DNA from: Solirubrobacteraceae bacterium
Lineage (GTDB): Bacteria > Actinomycetota > Thermoleophilia > Solirubrobacterales > Solirubrobacteraceae
Reading direction: 5' to 3'
Assembly (NCBI GenBank): GCA_030447005.1
Contig: JAUJME010000002.1
Coordinates: forward strand, 1-28,658
DNA: 28,658 bases
Both the position numbers and the translations under genes were made by a program. Below the pieces are notes generated by a model. That model saw only the letters and a list, made by a program, of their open reading frames with translations, was not told the DNA's origin and did not search any database. This document shows, in pieces, positions 20,388 through 27,053 of this stretch (positions are counted from its first letter, which is position 1; each line of letters starts with the position of its first letter).

Positions 20388-21128
20388 TCAGGCCCGGATG
20401 AAGACCGGCGTGCCCAGCGGCAGCCGGTCGAGCAGGTACTCGAGGTCGGCGCGCGCCGCGCGCAGGCAACCGAGCGAGGCGGCCGCGCCGATCGTCGCGG
20501 TCTGCGGCGTGCCGTGGATCGCCAGGCGGTCCCCGCCCGGCCAGCCGGGCACGAGCTTGGTCTGGTGGCCGGTCAGCGCGACCGCGCAGCAGCCGTAGGG
20601 GGAGTCGGGGCGCGAGGTCGTCAGGCGGTCGGTGACCGCGAAGCGGCCGAGCGGCGTCGGGTTGGCGGGGCGGCCGATGCCGACCGTCGCCCGCCGCAGC
20701 ACGCGCCGGCCGCGCCGCAGCTCGAGCCGCCGCGCCGAGCGGTCGATCCGGATCTCGTAATCCGTGCCCTTCAGCCGGACCGCGTCGGCGGGGATCCAGC
20801 CCGTGCGGCCGTTCGGGCGGGGCGTGGCGAGCACCTCGAGCCAGCCGTCGCGGCGCGAGACCACGTTGAGCGCCATCCGCGACCCGAACTCGGTCCGGGT
20901 CGCGAGCCGGGCGAGGACCCGGCCGCCCGGCGCGGAGCGGAGTCCGACGGGGCGCTCGAGGTGGGCGACGAGGTGGCGGCCCTCGGGCACCGGCGCTTCG
21001 GCCTGGGCACCGCCGAGGCTCGCGCGCAGCGCCGGCGCGGGCTCCGGGCTCGCCGCCCGCTCGGCGGGCTCGCCGCCGCAACCCGCGACGGCGAGCAGGG
21101 CGAGGAGCAGGACGGGGACGCGCCGCAT
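20388..21128 (-). CDS. L,D-transpeptidase (YkuD) lipoprotein
   Basis: This 246-residue protein carries a lipoprotein signal (VLLLALLAVAGC, lipobox Cys17), an SH3-like region (about 52-118, with GLRSAPGGRVLARL and RTGWIPADAV), and a YkuD catalytic domain from about 122. The catalytic motif has His205 in AIHGTPQT and Cys221 in SLGCLRA, with Arg223, so the HXXX...S-x-G-C-x-R pattern is intact. It should sit outside the membrane and make or attach 3-3 cross-links in peptidoglycan. The ATG at 21128 has AGGGAG just upstream and follows the parA stop by 15 bases, so it is probably co-transcribed with parA. Confidence 0.9.
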   Translation of the reverse strand: MRRVPVLLLALLAVAGCGGEPAERAASPEPAPALRASLGGAQAEAPVPEGRHLVAHLERPVGLRSAPGGRVLARLATRTEFGSRMALNVVSRRDGWLEVLATPRPNGRTGWIPADAVRLKGTDYEIRIDRSARRLELRRGRRVLRRATVGIGRPANPTPLGRFAVTDRLTTSRPDSPYGCCAVALTGHQTKLVPGWPGGDRLAIHGTPQTATIGAAASLGCLRAARADLEYLLDRLPLGTPVFIRA

Positions 21129-21143
21129 GGGCTCCCTATCGGC

Positions 21144-21929
21144 TCAGGACGCGGCGGCCAGGAGGGGGGCGAGCCGCGACCGGGCGTCGTCGAGCTCGAG
21201 CCGGCCGAGGATCTCGTCGGCGAGCGCCAGGTAGTCCGAGCCGAGGTCGGGCCGGTGGTCGAGGATCGAGCGCGCCCGCTCCGCCGACTCCGCGTAGGCG
21301 ATCGAGGAGCGGATCACCGTCTCGAAGACCTTCTCGCCGAAGTGCTCCTGGAGCGACGCGTGGGCCTCGCGCGAGTGGACCGTGCGCATGTCGGCGATGT
21401 TGAGCACCACGCCGAGCCACTCGAGATCGTCGTTGTAGTACTCCTTGGCCTGCTCGACGACCTCGAGCGCGCCCTCGACCCCCTGGAGCGCGAAGTACTG
21501 CGCCTCGGAGGAGATGAGCGCCCAGTCCGCCGCCACCAGGCCGTTGATCGTGAGCAGGCCGAGCGCCGGCGGGCAGTCGATGAGGATCACGTCGTAGCTC
21601 TTGCGCGCGTCCTTGAGCGCCTTGCGCAGGACGAGCTCCCGCCCCATCCTCCCGCTCAGCGAGCGCTCCGCCTCGGCGAGGATCGGCGTCGCGGGGACGA
21701 TGTCGCCGTGGATCGCCTGCTTGAGCCTGGCCTCGCCGGCCAGCACGTCGGCGATCGTGGGGGAGGCGTCCGGCGGGACGTCGAAGTAGTCGGAGAGGTT
21801 GCCCTGCGGGTCCAGGTCGATGCAGAGGACCTCGAGGTCCAGCCTGCGCAGGACGTCCGCCAGCGTGCGGACGGCCGTCGTCTTCCCTGTCCCGCCCTTG
21901 AGGGAGAGCACCGCGATCGTCTCGGCCAT
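21144..21929 (-). CDS. ParA-family ATPase (Soj-like)
   Basis: This 261-residue ATPase has the deviant Walker A box SLKGGTGKTTAV (Lys11, Lys16), CIDLDPQGNLSDYFDV, and VILIDCPPALGLLTINGL as Walker B. SSEAQYFALQGVEGALEVVEQ and LGVVLNIADMRTVHSREA are typical of chromosomal ParA/Soj proteins. No parB is nearby, so it is an orphan and may position some other cargo rather than the origin. The ATG at 21929 has a TAGAGT element 10 bases upstream and no Shine-Dalgarno. It lies 38 bases after an FHA gene and before an L,D-transpeptidase gene on the same strand. Confidence 0.93.
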   Translation of the reverse strand: MAETIAVLSLKGGTGKTTAVRTLADVLRRLDLEVLCIDLDPQGNLSDYFDVPPDASPTIADVLAGEARLKQAIHGDIVPATPILAEAERSLSGRMGRELVLRKALKDARKSYDVILIDCPPALGLLTINGLVAADWALISSEAQYFALQGVEGALEVVEQAKEYYNDDLEWLGVVLNIADMRTVHSREAHASLQEHFGEKVFETVIRSSIAYAESAERARSILDHRPDLGSDYLALADEILGRLELDDARSRLAPLLAAAS

Positions 21930-21939
21930 GCGGCCGATG

Positions 21940-21945
21940 ACTCTA
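21940..21945 (-). promoter_or_regulatory. Putative -10 element for parA
   Basis: TAGAGT on the minus strand ends 10 bases before the parA ATG, inside the short gap after the FHA gene. It is identical in sequence and spacing to the element before the M23 hydrolase gene. Confidence 0.45.
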
Positions 21946-21967
21946 TCGGCGCCCTCCGGGCGCCCGC

Positions 21968-22447
21968 CTACTCGGCGAGCGCCGCGGGAGCCGGCTCGTC
22001 GGCCGAGCCGACGGTGGCGGTGTCGATGTAGAAGATCGCGTGGCGGCCGATGCCGATCTCGTCGCCGTCGCGCAGCGGGCTCCACTCGACGCGGCGCCCG
22101 TTGACCATGACGCCGTTGAGCGAGCGGTCGTCGAGCACGCGTACACCGTCGTCCTGGCAGACCACGAGCGCATGACGGCGGGAGACCGTGGCGTCGTCGA
22201 AGCGCACCTCGGCCGACAGGGAGCGGCCGATCCGCGTCCACTCGCCCGCGAGCGGGACCACGAGCTGGTTGCCGGAGTCCTCGTAGGCGAGGTACCTGCC
22301 GGGAACGGTGAGCTCCGCGCGGCGGGCGTCGACCCACGCGGGGCGTCCCTGGCGGGCGGGCTCCTCACCGACGGCGGGCACGGCGCCCGTCCCGGCGACG
22401 GGCAGGGTGCCCGTGCGGGCCGCTTCCTTCGCGTTGAAACGGTCCAT
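21968..22447 (-). CDS. FHA-domain protein
   Basis: This 159-residue protein has one forkhead-associated domain at about 50-140. The phosphothreonine-binding residues are all seen: GRS (Gly74-Ser76), SRRH (Ser89-His92) and SLNGVMVNG (Asn111, Gly112). The first 45 residues are a flexible tail with several threonines (Thr12, Thr14, Thr20), which could be a kinase site that binds its own FHA domain, as in GarA (inference). The C-terminus is Ala/Pro-rich. I use the ATG at 22447, which has AAAGGAGA just upstream; a start at 22465 would lie upstream of that ribosome site. It precedes parA on the same strand. Confidence 0.88.
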   Translation of the reverse strand: MDRFNAKEAARTGTLPVAGTGAVPAVGEEPARQGRPAWVDARRAELTVPGRYLAYEDSGNQLVVPLAGEWTRIGRSLSAEVRFDDATVSRRHALVVCQDDGVRVLDDRSLNGVMVNGRRVEWSPLRDGDEIGIGRHAIFYIDTATVGSADEPAPAALAE

Positions 22448-22512
22448 GTCTTCTCCTTTCGGCACGCGCCTACGAGGGTGCGTACCGCTCCGGCGACCCC
22501 TCTCCTCGACCG

Positions 22513-22518
22513 ATCATA
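22513..22518 (-). promoter_or_regulatory. Putative -10 element for the FHA gene
   Basis: TATGAT on the minus strand lies about 65 bases before the FHA ATG, giving a leader that contains a good Shine-Dalgarno. A TTGACT lies only 7 bases upstream of it, too close to be its -35. Confidence 0.3.
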
Positions 22519-22573
22519 AGCAGTCAGTCAAACGTGAAGGATCGCGGACGGCGGCGGCGAACGCTCAGGCACC

Positions 22574-22843
22574 ATGCCGACGATCGTCCGCACCCCGCCG
22601 CTGATCGAGTCGCTGCTCCTGCGCAAGAGCGTGGGCGCCCTCGCTTCGCGGCGCCACCGCTGCGCTCACTGCCACCGCACGCCGCTGGTCGGCGAGCGGG
22701 TCTACATCTACGCATCCGCGGCGGCCGAGCGACTGGTCTGCGAGCTGTGCCGGCCCCTGCGTCGCGAGCCGCCCACGCGCTCGGAGCTCGTGCACTCGGG
22801 CGAGCACGCGCGCTGCGTGCGGCTGCGCCCCGGCTCCGCCTGA
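22574..22843 (+). CDS. Small cysteine-rich, zinc-finger-like protein
   Basis: This 89-residue protein has two CxxC pairs, RCAHCH (Cys30, Cys33) and VCELCR (Cys56, Cys59), about 23 residues apart, the spacing of a zinc ribbon or treble-clef. Between them is GERVYIYASAAAERL, which reads like a beta hairpin. Further His and Cys residues (His74, His78, Cys81) follow. No family is recognised with confidence. It is probably cytoplasmic. The ATG at 22574 is preceded by no clear Shine-Dalgarno. It diverges from the FHA gene and precedes a SRPBCC gene. Coding is supported by third-position GC bias and by the coherent metal-binding pattern. Confidence 0.65.
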   Translation: MPTIVRTPPLIESLLLRKSVGALASRRHRCAHCHRTPLVGERVYIYASAAAERLVCELCRPLRREPPTRSELVHSGEHARCVRLRPGSA

Positions 22844-22872
22844 GGAGCGGGCGGGGCGGCGCGGGCCCTCCG

Positions 22873-22878
22873 TATGCT
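22873..22878 (+). promoter_or_regulatory. Putative -10 element for the SRPBCC gene
   Basis: TATGCT ends 10 bases before the GTG at 22889. The ATG that it contains (22874) is in frame, but is better explained as part of this promoter. Confidence 0.45.
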
Positions 22879-22888
22879 TGCGGCGCCC

Positions 22889-23377
22889 GTGGACCCGGTC
22901 ACCGTCGCCATCACGATCGAGCGCCCGCGCGAGGAGGTCTTCGACTACCTCGCCGACATCGCCAACCACCAGGAGTTCTCCGACCACTACCTCAAGCGCT
23001 GGCGGCTGACCCGGCTGGACTCCTGGGGCGAGGGCGCCGGCGCGCGCTACCGGCTGGCGCGCCGCAACCGCTTCCAGTGGGCGGAGACCACCTTCGCCAA
23101 GGTCGATCCGCCGTACCAGATCATCGGCGTCGGGCGGGGCGGGAAGTTCAACCGGGTCAAGAACACGATGACCTGGACGCTGACCCCGGCCGGCGGAGGC
23201 ACCCGCGTCGAGTTCACGGCCGAGACCGAGCCGGCGCTCATCTCCGACCGGCTCGCCGAGCTCTTCGGCTTCCGCGGCTGGTTCCGGCGCGGCGCCAAGA
23301 AGGCGCTCCGGCGCCTGCGCGCCATCCTCGAGGACGGCGAGCAGCGCGGGCGGCGGGCGACGGTCGCCGGGCTCTGA
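22889..23377 (+). CDS. SRPBCC (polyketide cyclase/START-like) family protein
   Basis: This protein of 162 residues opens with VTVAITIERPREEVFDYLADIANHQEFSDHYL, the first strand and helices of the SRPBCC fold. Alternating strands follow (GARYRLARRNRFQWAETTF, YQIIGVGRGG, MTWTLTPAGGGTRVEFTAE), and a C-terminal helix (KKALRRLRAILED) ends it. The fold binds a hydrophobic ligand in a deep cavity; no ligand can be named. It is cytoplasmic. I start it at the GTG at 22889, ten bases after a -10-like TATGCT, not at the in-frame ATG at 22874, which would add five residues and lies inside that hexamer. Confidence 0.85.
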   Translation: MDPVTVAITIERPREEVFDYLADIANHQEFSDHYLKRWRLTRLDSWGEGAGARYRLARRNRFQWAETTFAKVDPPYQIIGVGRGGKFNRVKNTMTWTLTPAGGGTRVEFTAETEPALISDRLAELFGFRGWFRRGAKKALRRLRAILEDGEQRGRRATVAGL

Positions 23378-23385
23378 CCTTCCTC

Positions 23386-23391
23386 TAGACT
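23386..23391 (+). promoter_or_regulatory. Putative -10 element for the lipoprotein gene at 23403
   Basis: TAGACT ends 11 bases before the ATG at 23403. No Shine-Dalgarno intervenes. Confidence 0.45.
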
Positions 23392-23402
23392 GACGCGCCC
23401 TC

Positions 23403-23981
23403 ATGGCCCTTCGCCCTCTCCTCCTCGCCCTGCTCGCCGCCTGCGCGCTCGTGGCCTCGGGCTGCGGCAACAAGCAGGACGTCCGGACCCTGGGCGAGAC
23501 GGAGGGCATCTACGTCGACGTCGCCGACCTCAGCTACCAGGTGCAGATCTCCCGGGTGCTCAACGAGAACGACGTGGAGGATCGCGCGTACCTCCAGGGC
23601 CTGCCGGCCGGCACGACGCGTCCCGGGCCCGACGAGACCTGGTTCGCCATCTTCATCCGGGTGAGCAATCCGAGCAACGAGGTCAAGCAGCCCTCCCGCT
23701 CCTTCCGGATCGTCGACACGCTGGAGAACGAGTACGAGCCGCTGGCGCTCTCCCCGGAGGAGAACCCGTTCGCCTACGACCCGCGCCCGCTGCCGCCCGG
23801 CCGGGTCCTCCCCGACCCGAACTCCGTCTCGGGCGAGGGCGACATCGGCGGCTCGCTCCTGCTCTTCAAGGTCAAGCTCCAGTCGCTCCAGAACCGCCCG
23901 CTCGAGTTCATCATCGACTCGCCGCTGCCCCCGCCGCTGCGCGAAGAGGGCAACTCGGCGACGATCGACCTCGACGTCTGA
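23403..23981 (+). CDS. Lipoprotein of unknown function (DUF4352-like fold possible)
   Basis: This 192-residue protein has a lipoprotein signal (LLLALLAACALVASGC, lipobox Cys21). The mature part reads as a beta sandwich: YVDVADLSYQVQISRVL, ETWFAIFIRVSNPSNEVKQPS, SFRIVDTLENEYEPL, GGSLLLFKVKLQSLQNRPLEF. The phrase 'FAIFIRVSNPSN' resembles the immunoglobulin-like lipoproteins of the DUF4352 group, but that is only a pattern judgement. It is presumably outside the membrane. It follows the SRPBCC gene by 25 bases with its own promoter-like hexamer, and converges with the penicillin-binding protein gene, 3 bases apart. Confidence 0.8.
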   Translation: MALRPLLLALLAACALVASGCGNKQDVRTLGETEGIYVDVADLSYQVQISRVLNENDVEDRAYLQGLPAGTTRPGPDETWFAIFIRVSNPSNEVKQPSRSFRIVDTLENEYEPLALSPEENPFAYDPRPLPPGRVLPDPNSVSGEGDIGGSLLLFKVKLQSLQNRPLEFIIDSPLPPPLREEGNSATIDLDV

Positions 23982-23984
23982 GCG

Positions 23985-25757
23985 TCAGCGCGCGCCGAGC
24001 GCGGCCTGGATGACCTGCTTGGCGGCCGGTGCGGCCGTCTCCCCGCCGGCACCCTGACCCACGAGGAGGACGGCGACCGCCACCCGCGGCCGGCCGGCGG
24101 GCGCGTAGGCGGTGAACCAGGCGTCGGTGTCGGAGGGGTCGGGGCCCGTCGCCTCGCCGGGCGCGACGTCCTCGCCCGTGGCGGGGTCCTTCGTGGTGTC
24201 GCGCAGCTCGGCCGTGCCCGTCTTGCCGGCCACCTTGACGCCCTTGATCGCCGCCGCGGTGCCGGTCCCCTCCGTGACCACGCGGCGCATGAAGCGGCCG
24301 ATGATCCGGGCGACCTCGGGCGTCGTCGCCCGCACCGTCCTCGCATCCCCGCCGCCGCGCAGCAGGCTCGGCAGGACGCGCCGGCCGTCCTGCGCGATCG
24401 TCGCGGCGATGGACGCCATCTGCAGCGGCGTCGCCAGCGTCCGGCCCTGGCCGATGGCGTGCGAGCCGACCGAGAGGTCGTCGCCGATCTCCGCGGGGTC
24501 GGGGATGGTGGAGGGCGCGGCGCCGCGGAGGGAGGGCCGCTCGTTGAAGCCGAAGCGCTTCGCGGCCGCGACGAGGCGCTCGGCCCCGAGCTCGGCTCCC
24601 ATCGGCGCGAAGACGGAGTTGCAGGACTCCGCGAAGGAGAACGACAGGCTGCCGCCGCAGACCTCGCCGTTGGCGTTCTCGAGCTCGACGCCCTCCAGCG
24701 TGGTCGCGGTCTGCTTGGGGAAGCGGGCGTTGCGCTTGACGGTGCCCGCCTCGAGCGCGCCGGCGAGGGTGACGATCTTGAAGGTCGAGCCGGGCGGCTG
24801 GGGCGCCGAGAAGGCGATGCCCGCCAGCCCGAGGACCTCGCCCGTGCCCGGCCGCATCACCGCGACGCCGCCGAAGCGCCCGGCGAGCGCCTCCACCGCC
24901 GCCACCTGGACCGTCGGGTCGATGCTCGTGCGCACGCTCGAGCCGTCGCGCGGCTCGGCCTGCGCGAGCACGCGGTCGCCGGCCCGCAGCGTGCCGCCGG
25001 GCATGCCGATCAGGCGCTCGTCGAACTCGCGCTCGAGGCCGGTGAGCCCGACGGACGTGCCCTCGGGGACGCCGAGGCGGGCGTAGGCGGCGCGGCGCTC
25101 GTCGGGAATGGGGCCGAGGCGCCCGGCGATCTCGGCCGCGAGCGGCCCGAGCTCGGAAACGCGGTCGGGGCCCTCGGCGAGCGGGGTGCCGTCGCGGGCG
25201 AGGATCGAGGCGCGGGGCGCCACCTCGGTCGTGCGCGAGAGCCGCTCGCCCCGGCGCAGGCCGGGGAACGCCATCGCCGAGCTCCAGTCCACGCCGAGGG
25301 AGCCGTCGTCCTCCTCGCCGGAGACGGGCAGGCGGACGCGGCCGCGGACGTCGCCGAAGATCCGCGTCCGCAGCCGCACCGGGATGGTGAAGGCGCCGTC
25401 GCCCGCCGCGACGGGCGTGCCCGTGACGACGCGCTCGATCGTCGCGGTCTCCACGGTGCGGGCGTACGTGCGCGCGAGCCGGCGGGCCGAGGCGCGGCGC
25501 TGCGCGCGGCGGGAGAGGAGCGCGTGCATCCGCGCGTAGTCGCCACGCTCCCACGCCTCCGCGAAGTCGGTCGCCACCCGGAGCCCCGGGTCTCGGCCGC
25601 CGCGGGTGGCCGCGAACACCCCGGCGGCCAGGAGCGCCAGCACCGCGAGGGCGAGGACGGCCAGCCGGCGGAGGGGCGGGCGGCCGCGCGCGCCGCCCCG
25701 CCGGCGGGGGCGCGAGGCCGGCGCGGGCCGGCGGGCGGGGCGGAGTTGGCTCGACAT
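23985..25757 (-). CDS. Class B penicillin-binding protein with MecA_N (NTF2-like) domain
   Basis: This 590-residue transpeptidase has an Arg-rich cytoplasmic tail and one membrane helix (about 31-50). A MecA_N/NTF2-like domain (about 55-165, ATDFAEAWERGDYARMHALLS) follows, then a linker domain opening TEVAPRASILARDGTPLAEG. The transpeptidase domain has SxxK as GSTFK (Ser324, Lys327), SxN as SCN (Ser378, Asn380) and KTGT (Lys512). All catalytic motifs are intact, so it should cross-link peptidoglycan outside the membrane and bind beta-lactams. The ATG at 25757 is the natural start before the Arg tail. It diverges from the MarP-like protease gene across 80 bases. The domain order recalls PBP2a-type proteins; resistance is not implied. 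Confidence 0.93.
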   Translation of the reverse strand: MSSQLRPARRPAPASRPRRRGGARGRPPLRRLAVLALAVLALLAAGVFAATRGGRDPGLRVATDFAEAWERGDYARMHALLSRRAQRRASARRLARTYARTVETATIERVVTGTPVAAGDGAFTIPVRLRTRIFGDVRGRVRLPVSGEEDDGSLGVDWSSAMAFPGLRRGERLSRTTEVAPRASILARDGTPLAEGPDRVSELGPLAAEIAGRLGPIPDERRAAYARLGVPEGTSVGLTGLEREFDERLIGMPGGTLRAGDRVLAQAEPRDGSSVRTSIDPTVQVAAVEALAGRFGGVAVMRPGTGEVLGLAGIAFSAPQPPGSTFKIVTLAGALEAGTVKRNARFPKQTATTLEGVELENANGEVCGGSLSFSFAESCNSVFAPMGAELGAERLVAAAKRFGFNERPSLRGAAPSTIPDPAEIGDDLSVGSHAIGQGRTLATPLQMASIAATIAQDGRRVLPSLLRGGGDARTVRATTPEVARIIGRFMRRVVTEGTGTAAAIKGVKVAGKTGTAELRDTTKDPATGEDVAPGEATGPDPSDTDAWFTAYAPAGRPRVAVAVLLVGQGAGGETAAPAAKQVIQAALGAR

Positions 25758-25820
25758 GGGGGAGTTCGGCTGCTACTGCGGCACCGGGGACCCTTCTCCT
25801 TCCCACAGAGTGCCGACGGG

Positions 25821-25826
25821 TACGCT
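25821..25826 (+). promoter_or_regulatory. Putative -10 element for the MarP-like gene
   Basis: TACGCT ends 11 bases before the GTG at 25838, the same hexamer as before xseA. No Shine-Dalgarno lies between. Confidence 0.45.
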
Positions 25827-25837
25827 CGGCAGCGCCG

Positions 25838-26983
25838 GTGACCGGGCTCGACTTCATCATCGCGGGCGTGGTCGCCCTGCTCGCCCTCTACGGGTGGGCG
25901 CGCGGGTTCGTCGCGGGCGCCCTGTCGCTCGCCGGCTTCGCGCTGGGCGCCTTCCTGGGTACGCGGCTCGCTCCGCTCGTGCTCGAGGAGGGCTCGCGAT
26001 CGCCGTACGCGCCGCTGTTCGGGCTGCTCGGCGCGCTGCTGGCCGGCTCGATCCTGGCCGGCGGCTTCGAGGGGATCGGCCTGCGGCTGCGGCGCAGGCT
26101 GCGGGCGCCCGGCCTCGCGGTGCTCGACGGGCTGCTCGGCGCGGTGCTCACGGCCGCCGTCGGGCTGGGGGTCGTCTGGGTGCTCGGCGCGGTGACGCTC
26201 CAGGCGCCGCAGGCGCGCGAGCTGCGCCGGGAGGTGCAGCGCTCGCTCATCCTGCGCGAGCTCAACGCCGTCCTGCCGCCGTCGGGCGTGCTGCTCAACT
26301 CGCTCGCGCGCCTCGATCCCTTCCCGCGAATCGAGGGCCCGGCGGTCGAGCTGCCGCCGCCGCGAGCGGCCATCACCCGCGACCCGGACGTCGTCGCCGC
26401 CCGCGCGAGCGTCGTGAAGATCGTCGGCACCGCCTGCGGCCTCGGTGTCGCCGGCTCGGGCTGGGCGGCGGGGAACGGCCTGGTCGTCACGAACGCCCAC
26501 GTGGTGGCCGGACAGGACGACACCCGCGTGCTGGCGGGCGGGGAGGGCGCCGGCCTGGCCGCGACCGTCGTGGCCTTCGATGCCCGCAACGACGTCGCCG
26601 TGCTGCGCGTGCCCGGGCTCGCGGTGCCGGCGCTCGAGCTCTCGGCCTCCGACGAGCCCGGCCGGCCGGCGGCGATCCTCGGCTTCCCCCAGAACGGCCC
26701 CTACACCGTCCGGGCGGGGAGGGTCGGCCGCGCGCAGACCGTCTCCTCGCAGGACGCCTACGGCCGCGGCCCGGTGCGCCGGCGGATCGTCGGCCTGCGC
26801 GGGCGGGTCCGCCCGGGCAACTCCGGCGGCCCCATGGTGGACGGCTCCGGCCGCGTCGTGACGACGATCTTCGCGGGGACCACGTCGGGCGCGCGCGGCG
26901 GCTACGGGGTCCCCAACGCGGTGGTCCGCCGGGCCCTCGAGGGGGCCGATCGTGCCGTCTCGACCGGTCCCTGCGCGCGTTGA
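25838..26983 (+). CDS. MarP-like membrane serine protease (CvpA plus trypsin domains)
   Basis: This 381-residue protein has four hydrophobic segments in the first 140 residues, in the CvpA (colicin V production) pattern, then a linker and a trypsin-like domain facing outward. The triad is complete: His221 in VVTNAHVVAG, Asp252 in ARNDVAVLRV, Ser329 in RPGNSGGPMV. Cys200 in GTACGLGVAGSG and Cys379 in the final TGPCAR match the positions of the disulfide known in mycobacterial MarP, which protects against acid and oxidative stress. I start at the GTG at 25838, after a -10-like TACGCT and at the beginning of the first helix. It diverges from the penicillin-binding protein gene, suggesting shared wall-related use. 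Confidence 0.9.
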   Translation: MTGLDFIIAGVVALLALYGWARGFVAGALSLAGFALGAFLGTRLAPLVLEEGSRSPYAPLFGLLGALLAGSILAGGFEGIGLRLRRRLRAPGLAVLDGLLGAVLTAAVGLGVVWVLGAVTLQAPQARELRREVQRSLILRELNAVLPPSGVLLNSLARLDPFPRIEGPAVELPPPRAAITRDPDVVAARASVVKIVGTACGLGVAGSGWAAGNGLVVTNAHVVAGQDDTRVLAGGEGAGLAATVVAFDARNDVAVLRVPGLAVPALELSASDEPGRPAAILGFPQNGPYTVRAGRVGRAQTVSSQDAYGRGPVRRRIVGLRGRVRPGNSGGPMVDGSGRVVTTIFAGTTSGARGGYGVPNAVVRRALEGADRAVSTGPCAR

Positions 26984-27037
26984 GCGCCCGAATTGTGAAG
27001 AGTCTGTGCAGGCTGGCGCGGGGCTCGGCGGTGCCGC

Positions 27038-27043
27038 TACGGT
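27038..27043 (+). promoter_or_regulatory. Putative -10 element for topoisomerase III gene
   Basis: TACGGT ends 10 bases before the ATG at 27054. A GGAGG at 27046-27050 could also serve as a ribosome site, so this case is less clear than the others. Confidence 0.35.
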
Positions 27044-27053
27044 ACGGAGGCTC

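Noticed and set aside
22448..22465. Longer FHA protein starting at 22465
   Set aside because: That start lies upstream of the strong AAAGGAGA ribosome site, which is well placed only for the ATG at 22447.
22513..22530. TTGACT plus TATGAT on the minus strand as a full sigma-70 promoter
   Set aside because: The two hexamers are only 7 bases apart, far from the usual spacing near 17; only the -10 part was kept, at low confidence.
22874..22888. ATG at 22874 as the start of the SRPBCC protein
   Set aside because: The ATG is inside the TATGCT hexamer that fits the promoter spacing to the GTG at 22889, and it adds only five residues without fold value.
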